The notes beneath the pieces were generated by a model. It was not told where the DNA came from. It ran no database searches and worked only from the letters and a program-made list of their open reading frames with translations. The translations under genes were made by a program, and so were the position numbers. This document shows, piece after piece, positions 26,508-34,731 of a DNA stretch of 64,000 bases (positions are counted from its first letter, which is position 1; the number at the start of each line of letters is the position of its first letter). The stretch is from Bacterioplanoides sp965200585. Lineage in GTDB: Bacteria > Pseudomonadota > Gammaproteobacteria > Pseudomonadales > Oceanobacteraceae. The stretch is from assembly GCF_965200585.1 (NCBI RefSeq), contig NZ_OZ241361.1; one strand, written 5' to 3'.

Positions 26508-28142
26508 TCAGATTTTAAACCGCTCAACCAGAGTATTCAGCTGATCACTGCTTTGCAGCAGCGCCTGTGTTTCGCTCTCGGCTTTATCCATGGTTTGGTC
26601 AATATCATTACTGGATTGAACCACCTGAATAATATTGCCGTTAATTTCATTAGCGGCGGCACTTTGCTCCTCAACGGCTGAGGCAATCCCCATATTCATA
26701 TTCGAAATCGTCGAGATGGCATCGTGAATACGGGCGATGGTTTCTGCCGCTTGCTGAGATTTCTCCGAAGTGGTTGCCGACGATCCGGCGCTGCGCTCCA
26801 TGGCTGTCACCGCCTCACTGGCCTGCTCCTGAAGGGAGGTAATCATACGGTTAATTTCCTCGGTGCTCTCCTGGGTGCGTGACGCCAGGGTGCGCACTTC
26901 ATCGGCTACCACGGCAAACCCACGGCCTTGTTCACCGGCGCGTGCTGCTTCAATCGCCGCATTTAATGCCAGCAGATTGGTTTGTTCGGCAATGCCTCGA
27001 ATCACATCCAATACCGAGCCAATGCCATCGGTCTCATTACGCAGTTGGGTAATGACCTGTTGAGAATGATGAATGTCGTCGGCTAATTCGCTGATCTGTT
27101 GCTGAGTTTGCTGCATGATCAGAGTACTGGCTTTAGCATCATCATCGGCCTGACGTGCGGCATCAGCAGCCTGCTCGGCATTACTGGCGACTTCGCGGAT
27201 GGTTTGCGTCATTTCTTCCGAACCAGTAGCAGCCATATCATTTTGCTGCAGCTGATTATTGGTTAGTTGGCGGATGGAGCTGGCAAAAGATGCGATGTCC
27301 TGTGAACCTGATGATACACGGCTGCTGGACTGTTTGACCTGGCTGATCACCGCCTGAATCTGTTCGACAAAATGATTAAAGGTGCGAGCGATCTGGGTAA
27401 TTTCATCGTTACCCCGAATGGGTAGTCGACGAGTAAGGTCGCCTTCACCCCGGGAAATATTGTGCAATGCTTCAACCACATGATTCAGTGGTTGGCGAAT
27501 GCTGGATGAAATCATCAGCAGAATAGTGATTAACAAACCCAGCACCAGAGCACTTTTTAAGAGCAGCGCCAGTAAGTTCTGCTGGAAAGCCTGTTCAACA
27601 TCATCCAGGTACAAACCACTGCCAATAATCCAGTCCCACTGAGGAAAACGTTTCACAAAACTGGCCTTAGGCTGTGGTTGATCAGAACCGGCTTTGGGCC
27701 AGTCGTAACGCACAAACCCACCCTGGCTATGATTGCGTGCGGTAATAACAATCTCGCGATAAACGTACACACCGTTAGGGTCTTGCAGGCCTCCCAGGCT
27801 TTTACCTTCCGACTCTGGTTTAGAGCCGTGGATAATAACTTTGTGTTGGGAATCGTTAACCCAGAAATACTCATTACCACTGTAACGCAGCGCCCGGATG
27901 GCATCCCCGGCCAGTTTCTGAGCTTCGGCTTCCGATAAGCCTTGTTGTTGCAGGTTATAAAAGTGCTGAATCAGGCTGTAGCCAGTTTCAACCTGTTGTT
28001 GCAAGGTTTGTTGTCGCGCTTTTAGCAAGGAGTCGTGGTTCTCACTGATGTCTAAAATCTGTACAAATAAAATACAACTGATTGACGTTGCTAATAAAAA
28101 CCAGAGTCTTGAGCGGATACTAAAGGTACGTAACCAATCCAT
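26508..28142 (-). CDS. Methyl-accepting chemotaxis protein with single Cache sensor
   Basis: A 544-residue receptor. The first transmembrane helix is at about 12-30, and the periplasmic part (about 31-185) is an sCache_2-type domain (GNEYFWVNDSQHKVIIHG, FPQWDWIIGSGLYLDDVE). The second helix is at about 190-212, then a HAMP domain (RQPLNHVVEALHNISRGEGD) and the signalling hairpin, whose tip is IRGIAEQTNLLALNAAIEAA followed by GRGFAVVADEVRTLA. It relays a chemical signal to CheA/CheW. sCache_2 receptors often bind small organic acids, but the ligand is not readable here. No CheW-binding C-terminal pentapeptide is seen. Confidence 0.95.
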   Translation of the reverse strand: MDWLRTFSIRSRLWFLLATSISCILFVQILDISENHDSLLKARQQTLQQQVETGYSLIQHFYNLQQQGLSEAEAQKLAGDAIRALRYSGNEYFWVNDSQHKVIIHGSKPESEGKSLGGLQDPNGVYVYREIVITARNHSQGGFVRYDWPKAGSDQPQPKASFVKRFPQWDWIIGSGLYLDDVEQAFQQNLLALLLKSALVLGLLITILLMISSSIRQPLNHVVEALHNISRGEGDLTRRLPIRGNDEITQIARTFNHFVEQIQAVISQVKQSSSRVSSGSQDIASFASSIRQLTNNQLQQNDMAATGSEEMTQTIREVASNAEQAADAARQADDDAKASTLIMQQTQQQISELADDIHHSQQVITQLRNETDGIGSVLDVIRGIAEQTNLLALNAAIEAARAGEQGRGFAVVADEVRTLASRTQESTEEINRMITSLQEQASEAVTAMERSAGSSATTSEKSQQAAETIARIHDAISTISNMNMGIASAVEEQSAAANEINGNIIQVVQSSNDIDQTMDKAESETQALLQSSDQLNTLVERFKI

Positions 28143-28276
28143 TCAGGTCTATCTCCATATCTATCATGTGGGCAATTTTCGGTAAGTATAGAGTATGATT
28201 CTGCGGGCATATGGTGGTAGAGACGAAAACCTTAGAATTCCTTAGAATAACGATTCTGTTTTTAGGACATAACGAT

Positions 28277-28648
28277 ATGATTCCATCCTCCATTAAGGTA
28301 CGTAAAAGCAGTCGCTGTATTGAGCTGGGCTACGGTGATGACGTCTATCAACTCAGTTTTGAGCTGTTACGGGTGTATTCCCCCTCGGCGGAAGTGCGTG
28401 GTCATGGGGTCGGTAATGAGGTGTTGCAGGTTGGTAAAAAAAACGTGGTGTTACTCAGCATGGAGCCTGCTGGCAACTATGCTCTGAAACTGGCGTTCGA
28501 CGATGGCCACGACTCGGGCTTATACGATTGGCAGTATCTGCACCATTTATGCCTGAATCAGGACGAACTCTGGGCTGATTACCTGCAGCGTCTGGAAGAC
28601 GCCGGACAGAGCCGCGAGACCGCCGCCATCAACTTTAAAGCCTTATAA
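28277..28648 (+). CDS. DUF971 protein (gamma-butyrobetaine hydroxylase N-terminal-like)
   Basis: From the ATG at 28277 (AGGA about 10 nt upstream) the protein has 123 residues. IKVRKSSRCIELGYGDDVYQ and FELLRVYSPSAEVRGHG, then YALKLAFDDGHDSGLYDWQY, are the DUF971 pattern, which is the N-terminal zinc-binding-like part of gamma-butyrobetaine hydroxylases standing alone. Genes of this type commonly lie beside hslVU in Pseudomonas and relatives, as here with only the MCP gene between. The function is unknown; a link to iron-sulfur protein assembly has been suggested for some. Confidence 0.85.
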   Translation: MIPSSIKVRKSSRCIELGYGDDVYQLSFELLRVYSPSAEVRGHGVGNEVLQVGKKNVVLLSMEPAGNYALKLAFDDGHDSGLYDWQYLHHLCLNQDELWADYLQRLEDAGQSRETAAINFKAL

Positions 28649-28766
28649 TCGCTTTCTGGTTATACTGTAGCCATCATTCACCGGTTGGGTGCGACTTCAC
28701 GCTTGCAAACCTTCTTATTGCAAAACCTGCGCACCGACCTACGGACATTTCCGATATCAGGATTCC

Positions 28767-31421
28767 ATGACAAAAAAGTCAAAACCTTCTCAGGGATTTA
28801 AAGACCCGAATGCCGCCGTCGAAGCGCAACGCTACGACAACCCGGTTGCCAGCCGTGATGCACTGTTGATGTTGCTGGAGCAGCAGGGCCATCCGATGAC
28901 ACACTCCGATGTCTGTGCTGCGCTGGGCGAAACTGATGAAGAGCGGGTCGAAGCACTGCGTCGTCGCTTAATTGCGATGTCGCGTGATGGTCAGCTGATC
29001 TCCAACCGCCGTAATCAGTTTATGCCGATGAGCAAAGCGGATTTAGTGACGGGCATGGTGATGGGCCACCGGGATGGTTTTGGTTTTGTGCTACGTGACG
29101 GTGGCGACGATGTGTATCTGTCGAATCGCCAGATGGGCAAGGTGTTTCATGGTGACAAAGTTGCCGTGCAGATTCTTGGCTTAGATCGCCGTGGTCGTCC
29201 GGAAGGCAAAGTTGTTGAAGTGCTGGAGCGTAATACCCAGCAGATTGTTGGCCGTTATTTCGATCAGGCCGGTGTAGGTGTCGTACAACCTGACAATAAA
29301 CGCGTCAGCCACGAAATCCTGGTACCACCTGCTGGCCGTAATAAAGCTGAACACGGTCAGTTTGTGGTGGTTCAGATCACCCAACAACCACGTCCGGGTG
29401 CCTTGCCCATGGGTGAGGTGATTGAAGTGTTAGGCGAACATTTAGCGCCGGGCATGGAAATCGACGTAGCCATTCGCAGCCATAATATTCCGGCAGAATG
29501 GCCAGAGGAAGTGGTGGCCGAAGCCGCAAAATTACCGGAGCAGGTCAAAGCCGCCGATAAGAAAAACCGTATCGATTTACGTCATCTGCCGTTTGTTACC
29601 ATTGATGGTGAAGATGCGCGTGACTTCGATGACGCGGTTTATTGTGAGCCAAATAAAAACACTGATGGCTGGCGTTTATACGTGGCCATCGCTGACGTAT
29701 CGCATTACGTCAAAGTGAAATCAGCCTTAGACGATCATGCGTATGAGCGTGGTAACTCGGTGTATTTCCCGGGCTTTGTTGTGCCAATGCTGCCGGAGAA
29801 ATTATCCAACGGTTTGTGTTCGTTAAATCCGGAAGTGGATCGTCTGGTGATGGTGTGTGAAATCACTATTTCGGCAGCGGGTAAATTATCCGGCTACAAA
29901 TTTATGGAAGGCCTGATTCACTCTCACGCGCGGTTAACCTACAACAAAGTGTGGGACATGTTGCAGAAGCCATTAACCGAAGATGGCAAAGCCTGGCGCA
30001 AACATTATCGTCCGATTGTTCCGCATTTAGAAAATCTTTATAAGCTGTTTAAGCTGCTGCGCAAAACCCGTGAGCAACGGGGTGCTATGGATTTTGATTC
30101 CGTCGAAACCCGCATCGTATTCGATGCCGAGCGTAAGATTCAGGAAATTGTGCCAACCGAGCATAACGACGCTCATATGCTGATTGAAGAATGTATGTTG
30201 GCGGCCAACGTGTGTGCAGCCGATTTCTTCCAGCGTTACGATATCCCGGCATTATTCCGGGTGCATAAAGGCCCGAGTCAGGAGAAGCTGGAAAATTTAT
30301 ACAGCTTCTTAGGTGAATTAGGTTTATCGCTGCATAAAGGCAAAGAAGTTTCGCCAAAAGATTATCAGGCACTGTTGAAACAAATTGAAGACCGCCCGGA
30401 TTCACATTTAATTCAAACGGTACTATTGCGTTCGTTATCTCAGGCCGTATACGACCCGGAGAACGAAGGCCACTTTGGTTTAGCCTATAAAGCCTATACC
30501 CACTTTACTTCGCCGATTCGTCGTTACCCGGATTTATTGGTACACCGTGGTATTCGCCATGTGATTCGCAGCGAAATTGAATGTCGCCATGTGCGTCGTG
30601 TGGAAGACGCCAAACCGATGCAGAAGTGGCGGATTTATCCATACGACACGGCGCGTATGATCAGCCTGGGTGAGCATTGCTCGATTACAGAGCGCCGTGC
30701 TGACGATGCTACCCGCGATGTGATGGACTTCCTCAAGTGCGAATATATTCGTGATCATATTGGTGGTGAATACGAAGGCGTGATTTCGGCGGTCACCGGT
30801 TTTGGATTATTTGTCGAATTAAAAGATATTTATGTCGAAGGCCTGGTGCATATCTCCACGCTGCAAAACGATTATTACCAGTTTGATGCGGTGAAACATC
30901 GGTTAGTGGGCGAGCGCACTCGTCGTAGTTTCCGCTTAGGTGACAAGCTTTGGGTTCGCGTGGTTGATGTTGATCTGGACGATCGTAAAATCGACTTTGA
31001 ATTAACCACCGCACCTATGAATAAAAACCGCCGTAGTGCGGCTGACCTGCCAACCCCGACACGATTACCGCGTAGACGTGGCGCTGAGGGAGAAACTGAG
31101 GAGCTATTGCCTGGTAAAAAAGAGCCTGGTAAGAAAGACTCGGGTAATAAATCAGGTTCAAAACCACGCCGTTCCCAGCGTGACAGCTTTAAAAAAGCGC
31201 AGGCAGATAAAACTTCAGGTCGTCGTGCGGCGAATGATTCGGATGATGACGGCAAACGTTCTTCGAAAAAGCCGGCGGCGAAAAAAAGCGCCGGCAGAAA
31301 GCCAAGTAAACGTCAGAAACTGAATGCTAAAAAAGCCGGTGCCGCGACCAAAGCTAAGTCTAAAACGACAAAGGCTAAGCACAGCAAAAAGACGGCTCGT
31401 AAGCCCCTGAAGAAAAAGTAG
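28767..31421 (+). CDS. rnr: Ribonuclease R
   Basis: Start at 28767 (AGGA six bases upstream); the longer frame from 28689 adds an unrelated Cys-rich leader. 884 residues: an N-terminal winged-helix (about 25-95), cold-shock domains, the RNB catalytic domain with TIDGEDARDFDDAVYCE (aspartates binding magnesium) and ending in HFTSPIRRYPDLLVHRGIRH, an S1 domain (about 650-730, GVISAVTGFGLFVELKDI), and a long Lys/Arg/Ser-rich tail that starts about residue 750 and takes up 130 residues. RNase R digests structured RNA 3' to 5' and helps rRNA quality control and trans-translation. It precedes rlmB, the usual gammaproteobacterial order. Confidence 0.95.
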   Translation: MTKKSKPSQGFKDPNAAVEAQRYDNPVASRDALLMLLEQQGHPMTHSDVCAALGETDEERVEALRRRLIAMSRDGQLISNRRNQFMPMSKADLVTGMVMGHRDGFGFVLRDGGDDVYLSNRQMGKVFHGDKVAVQILGLDRRGRPEGKVVEVLERNTQQIVGRYFDQAGVGVVQPDNKRVSHEILVPPAGRNKAEHGQFVVVQITQQPRPGALPMGEVIEVLGEHLAPGMEIDVAIRSHNIPAEWPEEVVAEAAKLPEQVKAADKKNRIDLRHLPFVTIDGEDARDFDDAVYCEPNKNTDGWRLYVAIADVSHYVKVKSALDDHAYERGNSVYFPGFVVPMLPEKLSNGLCSLNPEVDRLVMVCEITISAAGKLSGYKFMEGLIHSHARLTYNKVWDMLQKPLTEDGKAWRKHYRPIVPHLENLYKLFKLLRKTREQRGAMDFDSVETRIVFDAERKIQEIVPTEHNDAHMLIEECMLAANVCAADFFQRYDIPALFRVHKGPSQEKLENLYSFLGELGLSLHKGKEVSPKDYQALLKQIEDRPDSHLIQTVLLRSLSQAVYDPENEGHFGLAYKAYTHFTSPIRRYPDLLVHRGIRHVIRSEIECRHVRRVEDAKPMQKWRIYPYDTARMISLGEHCSITERRADDATRDVMDFLKCEYIRDHIGGEYEGVISAVTGFGLFVELKDIYVEGLVHISTLQNDYYQFDAVKHRLVGERTRRSFRLGDKLWVRVVDVDLDDRKIDFELTTAPMNKNRRSAADLPTPTRLPRRRGAEGETEELLPGKKEPGKKDSGNKSGSKPRRSQRDSFKKAQADKTSGRRAANDSDDDGKRSSKKPAAKKSAGRKPSKRQKLNAKKAGAATKAKSKTTKAKHSKKTARKPLKKK

Positions 31422-31465
31422 TTCGTTTTAATTAACGAATTCAAAATAGCAGGGATTAAGTCGTA

Positions 31466-31572
31466 GAGAAGAAGTCAGTGTTTTTCAATAGCAGCAACAG
31501 GATGTTGCGGTAGCGCGGCAGGGCCAGGGATGGCCCTTCGGCGCGGCGGCTGAAAAATACTGGCTTTTTCTC
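31466..31572 (+). repeat. Palindromic intergenic element, family A, copy 3
   Basis: Arms 31466-31487 and 31551-31572 pair (GAGAAGAAGTCAGT..TTTTTCA with TGAAAAATACTGG..TTTTTCTC). The first loop hairpin is GCAACA-GGA-TGTTGC (31494-31508): compared with copies 1 and 2 both partners of one base pair have changed. The second is GGCCA-GGGA-TGGCC (31522-31535). It lies between rnr and rlmB, sense to both. Confidence 0.8.
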
Positions 31573-31622
31573 GCTAAGAACAGAATCAAGTTGGGCTATT
31601 GTTTGATAGCCGGAGAATTAAA

Positions 31623-32363
31623 ATGAAATTAGAAGCCGTTTATGGCTTACACGCCGTCACCACGTTATTACAACGCAGCGCCGATCAGGTTGTTGAAGTG
31701 TGGGTATTAAAAGGCCGCCAGGACAAACGTATGCAACGCGTGCTGGAGTTGGCCGAAGAACAGGGTTTATTAATTCGTGAAGCCGATAAAGGCTTAATGA
31801 ACCAGAAGGTCGATGGCAACCATCAGGGTATTATTGCACTGCGTAAACCGGTACAAGGCATGAGTGAAAAACAACTGCCGGACGTGCTGGATAACATCGA
31901 AGGTCATCCATTTATTCTGATTCTTGATGGCGTGACTGACCCACATAATCTGGGCGCTTGTATCCGTACTGCTGACGCCGCCGGTGTGCATCTGGTGATT
32001 GCACCAAAAGACAAATCAGCACCGTTAAATGCAACAGCCGCTAAAGTTGCTTGTGGTGCGGCAGAGACCGTTCCTTATATTCAGGTAACGAACCTGGCGC
32101 GTACCATGAAAGAGCTACAGGAACGTGGTATCTGGATCGGTGGCACCGCTGGTGAAGCTGAGCAAAATATCTATCAACAGAATATGACCGGCCCACTGGC
32201 GCTGGTAATGGGCGCTGAAGGCCCGGGCATGCGACGTTTAACACGCGAGCATTGTGACTTTTTAGTGAATATTCCAATGGCGGGTGAAGTCAGCTCGGTG
32301 AATGTTTCTGTTGCCACGGGGATTTGTTTGTTTGAGGCAGTGCGCCAGCGTGGCTCGCTGTAA
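31623..32363 (+). CDS. rlmB: 23S rRNA (guanosine-2251-2'-O)-methyltransferase RlmB
   Basis: Start at 31623 with GGAGAATTAAA upstream. 246 residues: the N-terminal L30e-like substrate-binding part (EAVYGLHAVTTLLQRSADQV) and the SpoU/TrmH knotted domain with DPHNLGACIRTADAAG, VMGAEGPGMRRLTREHCD and IPMAGEVSSVNVSVATGI. It methylates G2251 in the ribosomal P loop. It follows rnr. About 70 bp of its 3' third are found again at 34550-34618, beyond a toxin-antitoxin cassette and an unknown gene. Confidence 0.96.
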   Translation: MKLEAVYGLHAVTTLLQRSADQVVEVWVLKGRQDKRMQRVLELAEEQGLLIREADKGLMNQKVDGNHQGIIALRKPVQGMSEKQLPDVLDNIEGHPFILILDGVTDPHNLGACIRTADAAGVHLVIAPKDKSAPLNATAAKVACGAAETVPYIQVTNLARTMKELQERGIWIGGTAGEAEQNIYQQNMTGPLALVMGAEGPGMRRLTREHCDFLVNIPMAGEVSSVNVSVATGICLFEAVRQRGSL

Positions 32364-32384
32364 TTTGCGAATTATCCATCTCTG

Positions 32385-32410
32385 AATAGCGCCGTTCTGG
32401 CGCTATTTTT
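32385..32410 (+). terminator. Rho-independent terminator after rlmB
   Basis: AATAGCGCC (32385-32393) pairs with GGCGCTATT (32399-32407), followed by T residues. It closes the rnr-rlmB unit. Confidence 0.88.
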
Positions 32411-32416
32411 ATTTGG

Positions 32417-32731
32417 TCAATTGTCTTCGTTATAGGAAATAATCTGAGTTTCAATATCCATATTTTTATGCAGAACACGAATGACTTCTATATCTGTCGT
32501 TCCGGTAATACGGAAAAAGATGATATGGCTACCTTGAGGGAATTTTTTGTATCCTGAGCGGACATTATCAATGCCAGCAGCTATTTGAGGTGTTTCTGCC
32601 AGTCTGCCGAAAGCGTCAAATAGTTCGCCAATATAAGCTCTTTGTTGTTTCTTACCCCACTGGCGCAAGGAATATTCTGCAATCTTACGCATGTCAGCGT
32701 CGGCTGCTTTTGAGAGCCTGAATTTTTTCAT
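32417..32731 (-). CDS. parE: ParE/RelE-family toxin
   Basis: Start at 32731, five bases after the antitoxin stop, gives 104 residues. KKFRLSKAADADMRKIAEYS, GRLAETPQIAAGIDNVRSGY and KFPQGSHIIFFRITG with IEVIRVLHKNMD are the ParE pattern. ParE toxins usually inhibit DNA gyrase; RelE-type mRNA cleavage is the alternative, though the order ParD-ParE supports gyrase. It is the second gene of a two-gene operon. A C-terminal scrap of a related toxin occurs at 62322-62400. Confidence 0.9.
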   Translation of the reverse strand: MKKFRLSKAADADMRKIAEYSLRQWGKKQQRAYIGELFDAFGRLAETPQIAAGIDNVRSGYKKFPQGSHIIFFRITGTTDIEVIRVLHKNMDIETQIISYNEDN

Positions 32732-32735
32732 GGGC

Positions 32736-32966
32736 TTATTTTTCCAGGCTATCCATAAATTCCTGATAGCTGTATTCAACAAAGCCACTTTGCTCACCTT
32801 CTAGCAGAGCGGCTCGCAGTTGCTTTACCTTAGCCTCTTGCTCTTCGAGAAGCCTTAAGCCTGCTCGCACGACCTCGCTGGCACTACCGTATCGACCATC
32901 GGTAACTTGTTGATTTATAAAGGATTCAAAATGCTGGCCAATCGTTACACTGGTATTTCGTGCCAT
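32736..32966 (-). CDS. parD: ParD-family antitoxin
   Basis: A 76-residue protein from 32966: MARNTSVTIGQHFESFINQQ is the ribbon-helix-helix DNA-binding start, DGRYGSASEVVRAGLRLLEE the dimer helix, and the C-terminal part (LRAALLEGEQSGFVEYSYQE) is the toxin-binding tail. It represses its own operon with the toxin. The pair sits immediately after rlmB and opens an accessory stretch. Confidence 0.93.
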   Translation of the reverse strand: MARNTSVTIGQHFESFINQQVTDGRYGSASEVVRAGLRLLEEQEAKVKQLRAALLEGEQSGFVEYSYQEFMDSLEK

Positions 32967-33033
32967 TTGGATCACCCATGATGTATTACATATTGGTATA
33001 TTTTGAGCTGCTTATGGTGGTAAGTAAAGTGGG

Positions 33034-33264
33034 TTGCCCGTATCCTCTTCTGGTGATAATTTAAACACTAAAGAAGATAGTAGGCATGCCGTGGCTGAAA
33101 TAGTGTGCGTGCACGCTTTTCTGGAAGGGAATAAGATTGCTAAGGAAGGTTTCAGAGTGAACTCAGTTACTTACCGGAAGAAGCTTGAGATATTTTCGCC
33201 AAGATATAAGGCGCACATACGAATAAACTGTTATGTATCAAAGATATCAAAAAGGACCATTTAA
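33034..33264 (+). CDS. Short protein of unknown family, copy 1 (repeated at 56.7 kb)
   Basis: A frame of 76 codons (only TTG at 33034 available as start) ending 3 bases before the next gene. About 40 residues (33091-33207, including EIVCVHAFLEGN and KEGFRVNS) match a frame at 56600-56764 on the other strand. Between the copies roughly half of the codons are identical, and changed codons are mostly synonymous or conservative (I/L, A/S, V/M, Y/F), which points to selection on protein. The start is unclear and the piece may be a remnant of a longer gene. No family recognised. Confidence 0.4.
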   Translation: MPVSSSGDNLNTKEDSRHAVAEIVCVHAFLEGNKIAKEGFRVNSVTYRKKLEIFSPRYKAHIRINCYVSKISKRTI

Positions 33265-33267
33265 ATC

Positions 33268-34311
33268 ATGAGAAGAGAAGCAATATATAACTCTGTATCT
33301 AGAATAATAAAAGATTTACAAGATTGTGATATTCAGGGGTTTATTGATAATATATTTGAGCATTATAGGGGGAGAGATAGTGAAAATAAAAATTCATTAC
33401 CATTAAAAATCTTCCACAAATATATGCTAGCAACGAGCAATTATAGCGATGATGACATTGAAGTTTGCCGCATTATCGGCATTGACGATCTGCTGACCCC
33501 TGACTTTTGGCAAAACCTTTCAGAGCCATCAGGTCGTATCCACGAGGTTTATTCAAGTGTAAATTTCGCTCTAAATCACCTACCTAAGTTATTAATGCTA
33601 TCAAAGCAACACTACGTACAAGATATTAAAGATCAATCTGGAGATATCCCTGAAGAACTGAAAGGTAAGACTTTATTAACCCTATTAATACTTGAAGATG
33701 ATGAACAGTTCTCTAGCCCTAAACGATTAACGTCTGCATTGAGCTCTATCGCCGACTTGTACGAGGTGGTATCCACGATCGACAATGAAAGTCCAAATGA
33801 ATTAATTGTACTTGCCTGTGATTCTGGCAGTGATAAATCTTTTGATTTTCTTGGTCTAGCAAAGGTAGTAGAACAAGTTAAAGAGATAATTATAACTATT
33901 TGGGATCGGAGAGTTTTGCATAGACATCGAGAGGCAAGTGAAACTTTAAGTCTGATTTCTGAATCTCTTCCCATATTGGAAAAAATTGATCGCTTAAAAG
34001 ATAGCGGGGCTATAGAGCGAGAGCAGGCTGAGCTACTAAAAAGAAAGACTATTAGCGGAGTCACTCAGTTTTTTGAGGCTGGAGTTATAATACCAGAACT
34101 AGAATCAGAGAGTTCGCATGCACCTAAACAGCTTATGAAACCTGAGCCAAAACTATTAGTTTCCCCTTGGAGTCGAAACAAGGAAACACCTCCAGTATAT
34201 GAAGCTGAAGCTGAGGAAGATACCAGTACTGAGCTCTCACCTGAAGAAGAGCAAATGCTTGATTTATTAATGAAAAAGGCAGGAAATATTGATAAAGGAG
34301 AAGATAAGTAA
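33268..34311 (+). CDS. Unknown acidic, helical protein in AT-rich accessory DNA
   Basis: A 347-residue protein with no signal peptide or membrane helix, so cytoplasmic. AAGGA lies about 11 bases before the ATG. The body is helical (VSRIIKDLQDCDIQGFIDNI, LNHLPKLLMLSKQHYVQDIK, EASETLSLISESLPILEKID). From about 285 it becomes Pro/Glu-rich and acidic (EAEAEEDTSTELSPEEEQM) and ends in a short helix. Codon use is visibly AT-richer than the neighbours, suggesting transfer. I recognise no domain. It lies between ParDE and a broken transposase, so it may be cargo of a lost mobile element. Confidence 0.7.
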   Translation: MRREAIYNSVSRIIKDLQDCDIQGFIDNIFEHYRGRDSENKNSLPLKIFHKYMLATSNYSDDDIEVCRIIGIDDLLTPDFWQNLSEPSGRIHEVYSSVNFALNHLPKLLMLSKQHYVQDIKDQSGDIPEELKGKTLLTLLILEDDEQFSSPKRLTSALSSIADLYEVVSTIDNESPNELIVLACDSGSDKSFDFLGLAKVVEQVKEIIITIWDRRVLHRHREASETLSLISESLPILEKIDRLKDSGAIEREQAELLKRKTISGVTQFFEAGVIIPELESESSHAPKQLMKPEPKLLVSPWSRNKETPPVYEAEAEEDTSTELSPEEEQMLDLLMKKAGNIDKGEDK

Positions 34312-34385
34312 CAAATTAAGCAAGCGAGACTGTGATTTTTCCCCGATAAAACGGACGCCGAAATCTAATTAAGTTGAGGTGTCCA

Positions 34386-34540
34386 ATGCCGAAGTACAAC
34401 AGCCCGAGAAAGACTTGGCTATATTTCAACGAGTTTAAAGTACAAGCCGTTCAGCTGAGTTTTACTCAGGTATCCAGGTTCAAGAAGTAGCCAATACACT
34501 CGACATTCATCCGTTCATGCTGTCGTGATGGCGTGACCGC
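34386..34540 (+). pseudogene. Remnant of an IS3-family transposase OrfA
   Basis: Reading from the ATG at 34386, MPKYNSPRKTWLYFNEFKVQ matches the start of an IS3-family OrfA helix-turn-helix protein. A frameshift follows near 34470, after which the +1 frame gives GIQVQEVANTLDIHPFML and then TGA where the family has an arginine codon. The rest of OrfA, OrfB and the inverted repeats are missing. The gap from 34311 to 34732 holds only this remnant and the rlmB fragment. Confidence 0.75.
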
Positions 34541-34549
34541 CCCATATAG

Positions 34550-34618
34550 TCTGGATTGGTGGCACCCCCGGTGAAGTCGAGAAAAATATCTATCAACAGA
34601 ATATGACCGGCCCGCTGG
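34550..34618 (+). pseudogene. Duplicated fragment of rlmB
   Basis: These 69 bp match rlmB positions 32131-32199 without a gap and with only a few substitutions (shared runs include ATATCTATCAACAGAATATG). It is a scrap of the SpoU domain coding region, with a stop codon in front. It adjoins the IS remnant, 2.4 kb from the intact gene. Confidence 0.8.
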
Positions 34619-34731
34619 TTCAAATGATTCATGTATGACGCAGTGAGCGTTTTCTTGTGTACCTGATCGTGATGACCTGTGATAGTAGGATGCTTACAAT
34701 TAATTGCTGTTAGATTTTTATGGTTACCACA

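Noticed and set aside
33091..33207. Possible integron attC-like recombination site
   Set aside because: The repeat matches the copy at 56.7 kb by codons rather than by palindromic structure, and no R'/R'' core sites (GTTRRRY / RYYYAAC) flank it.
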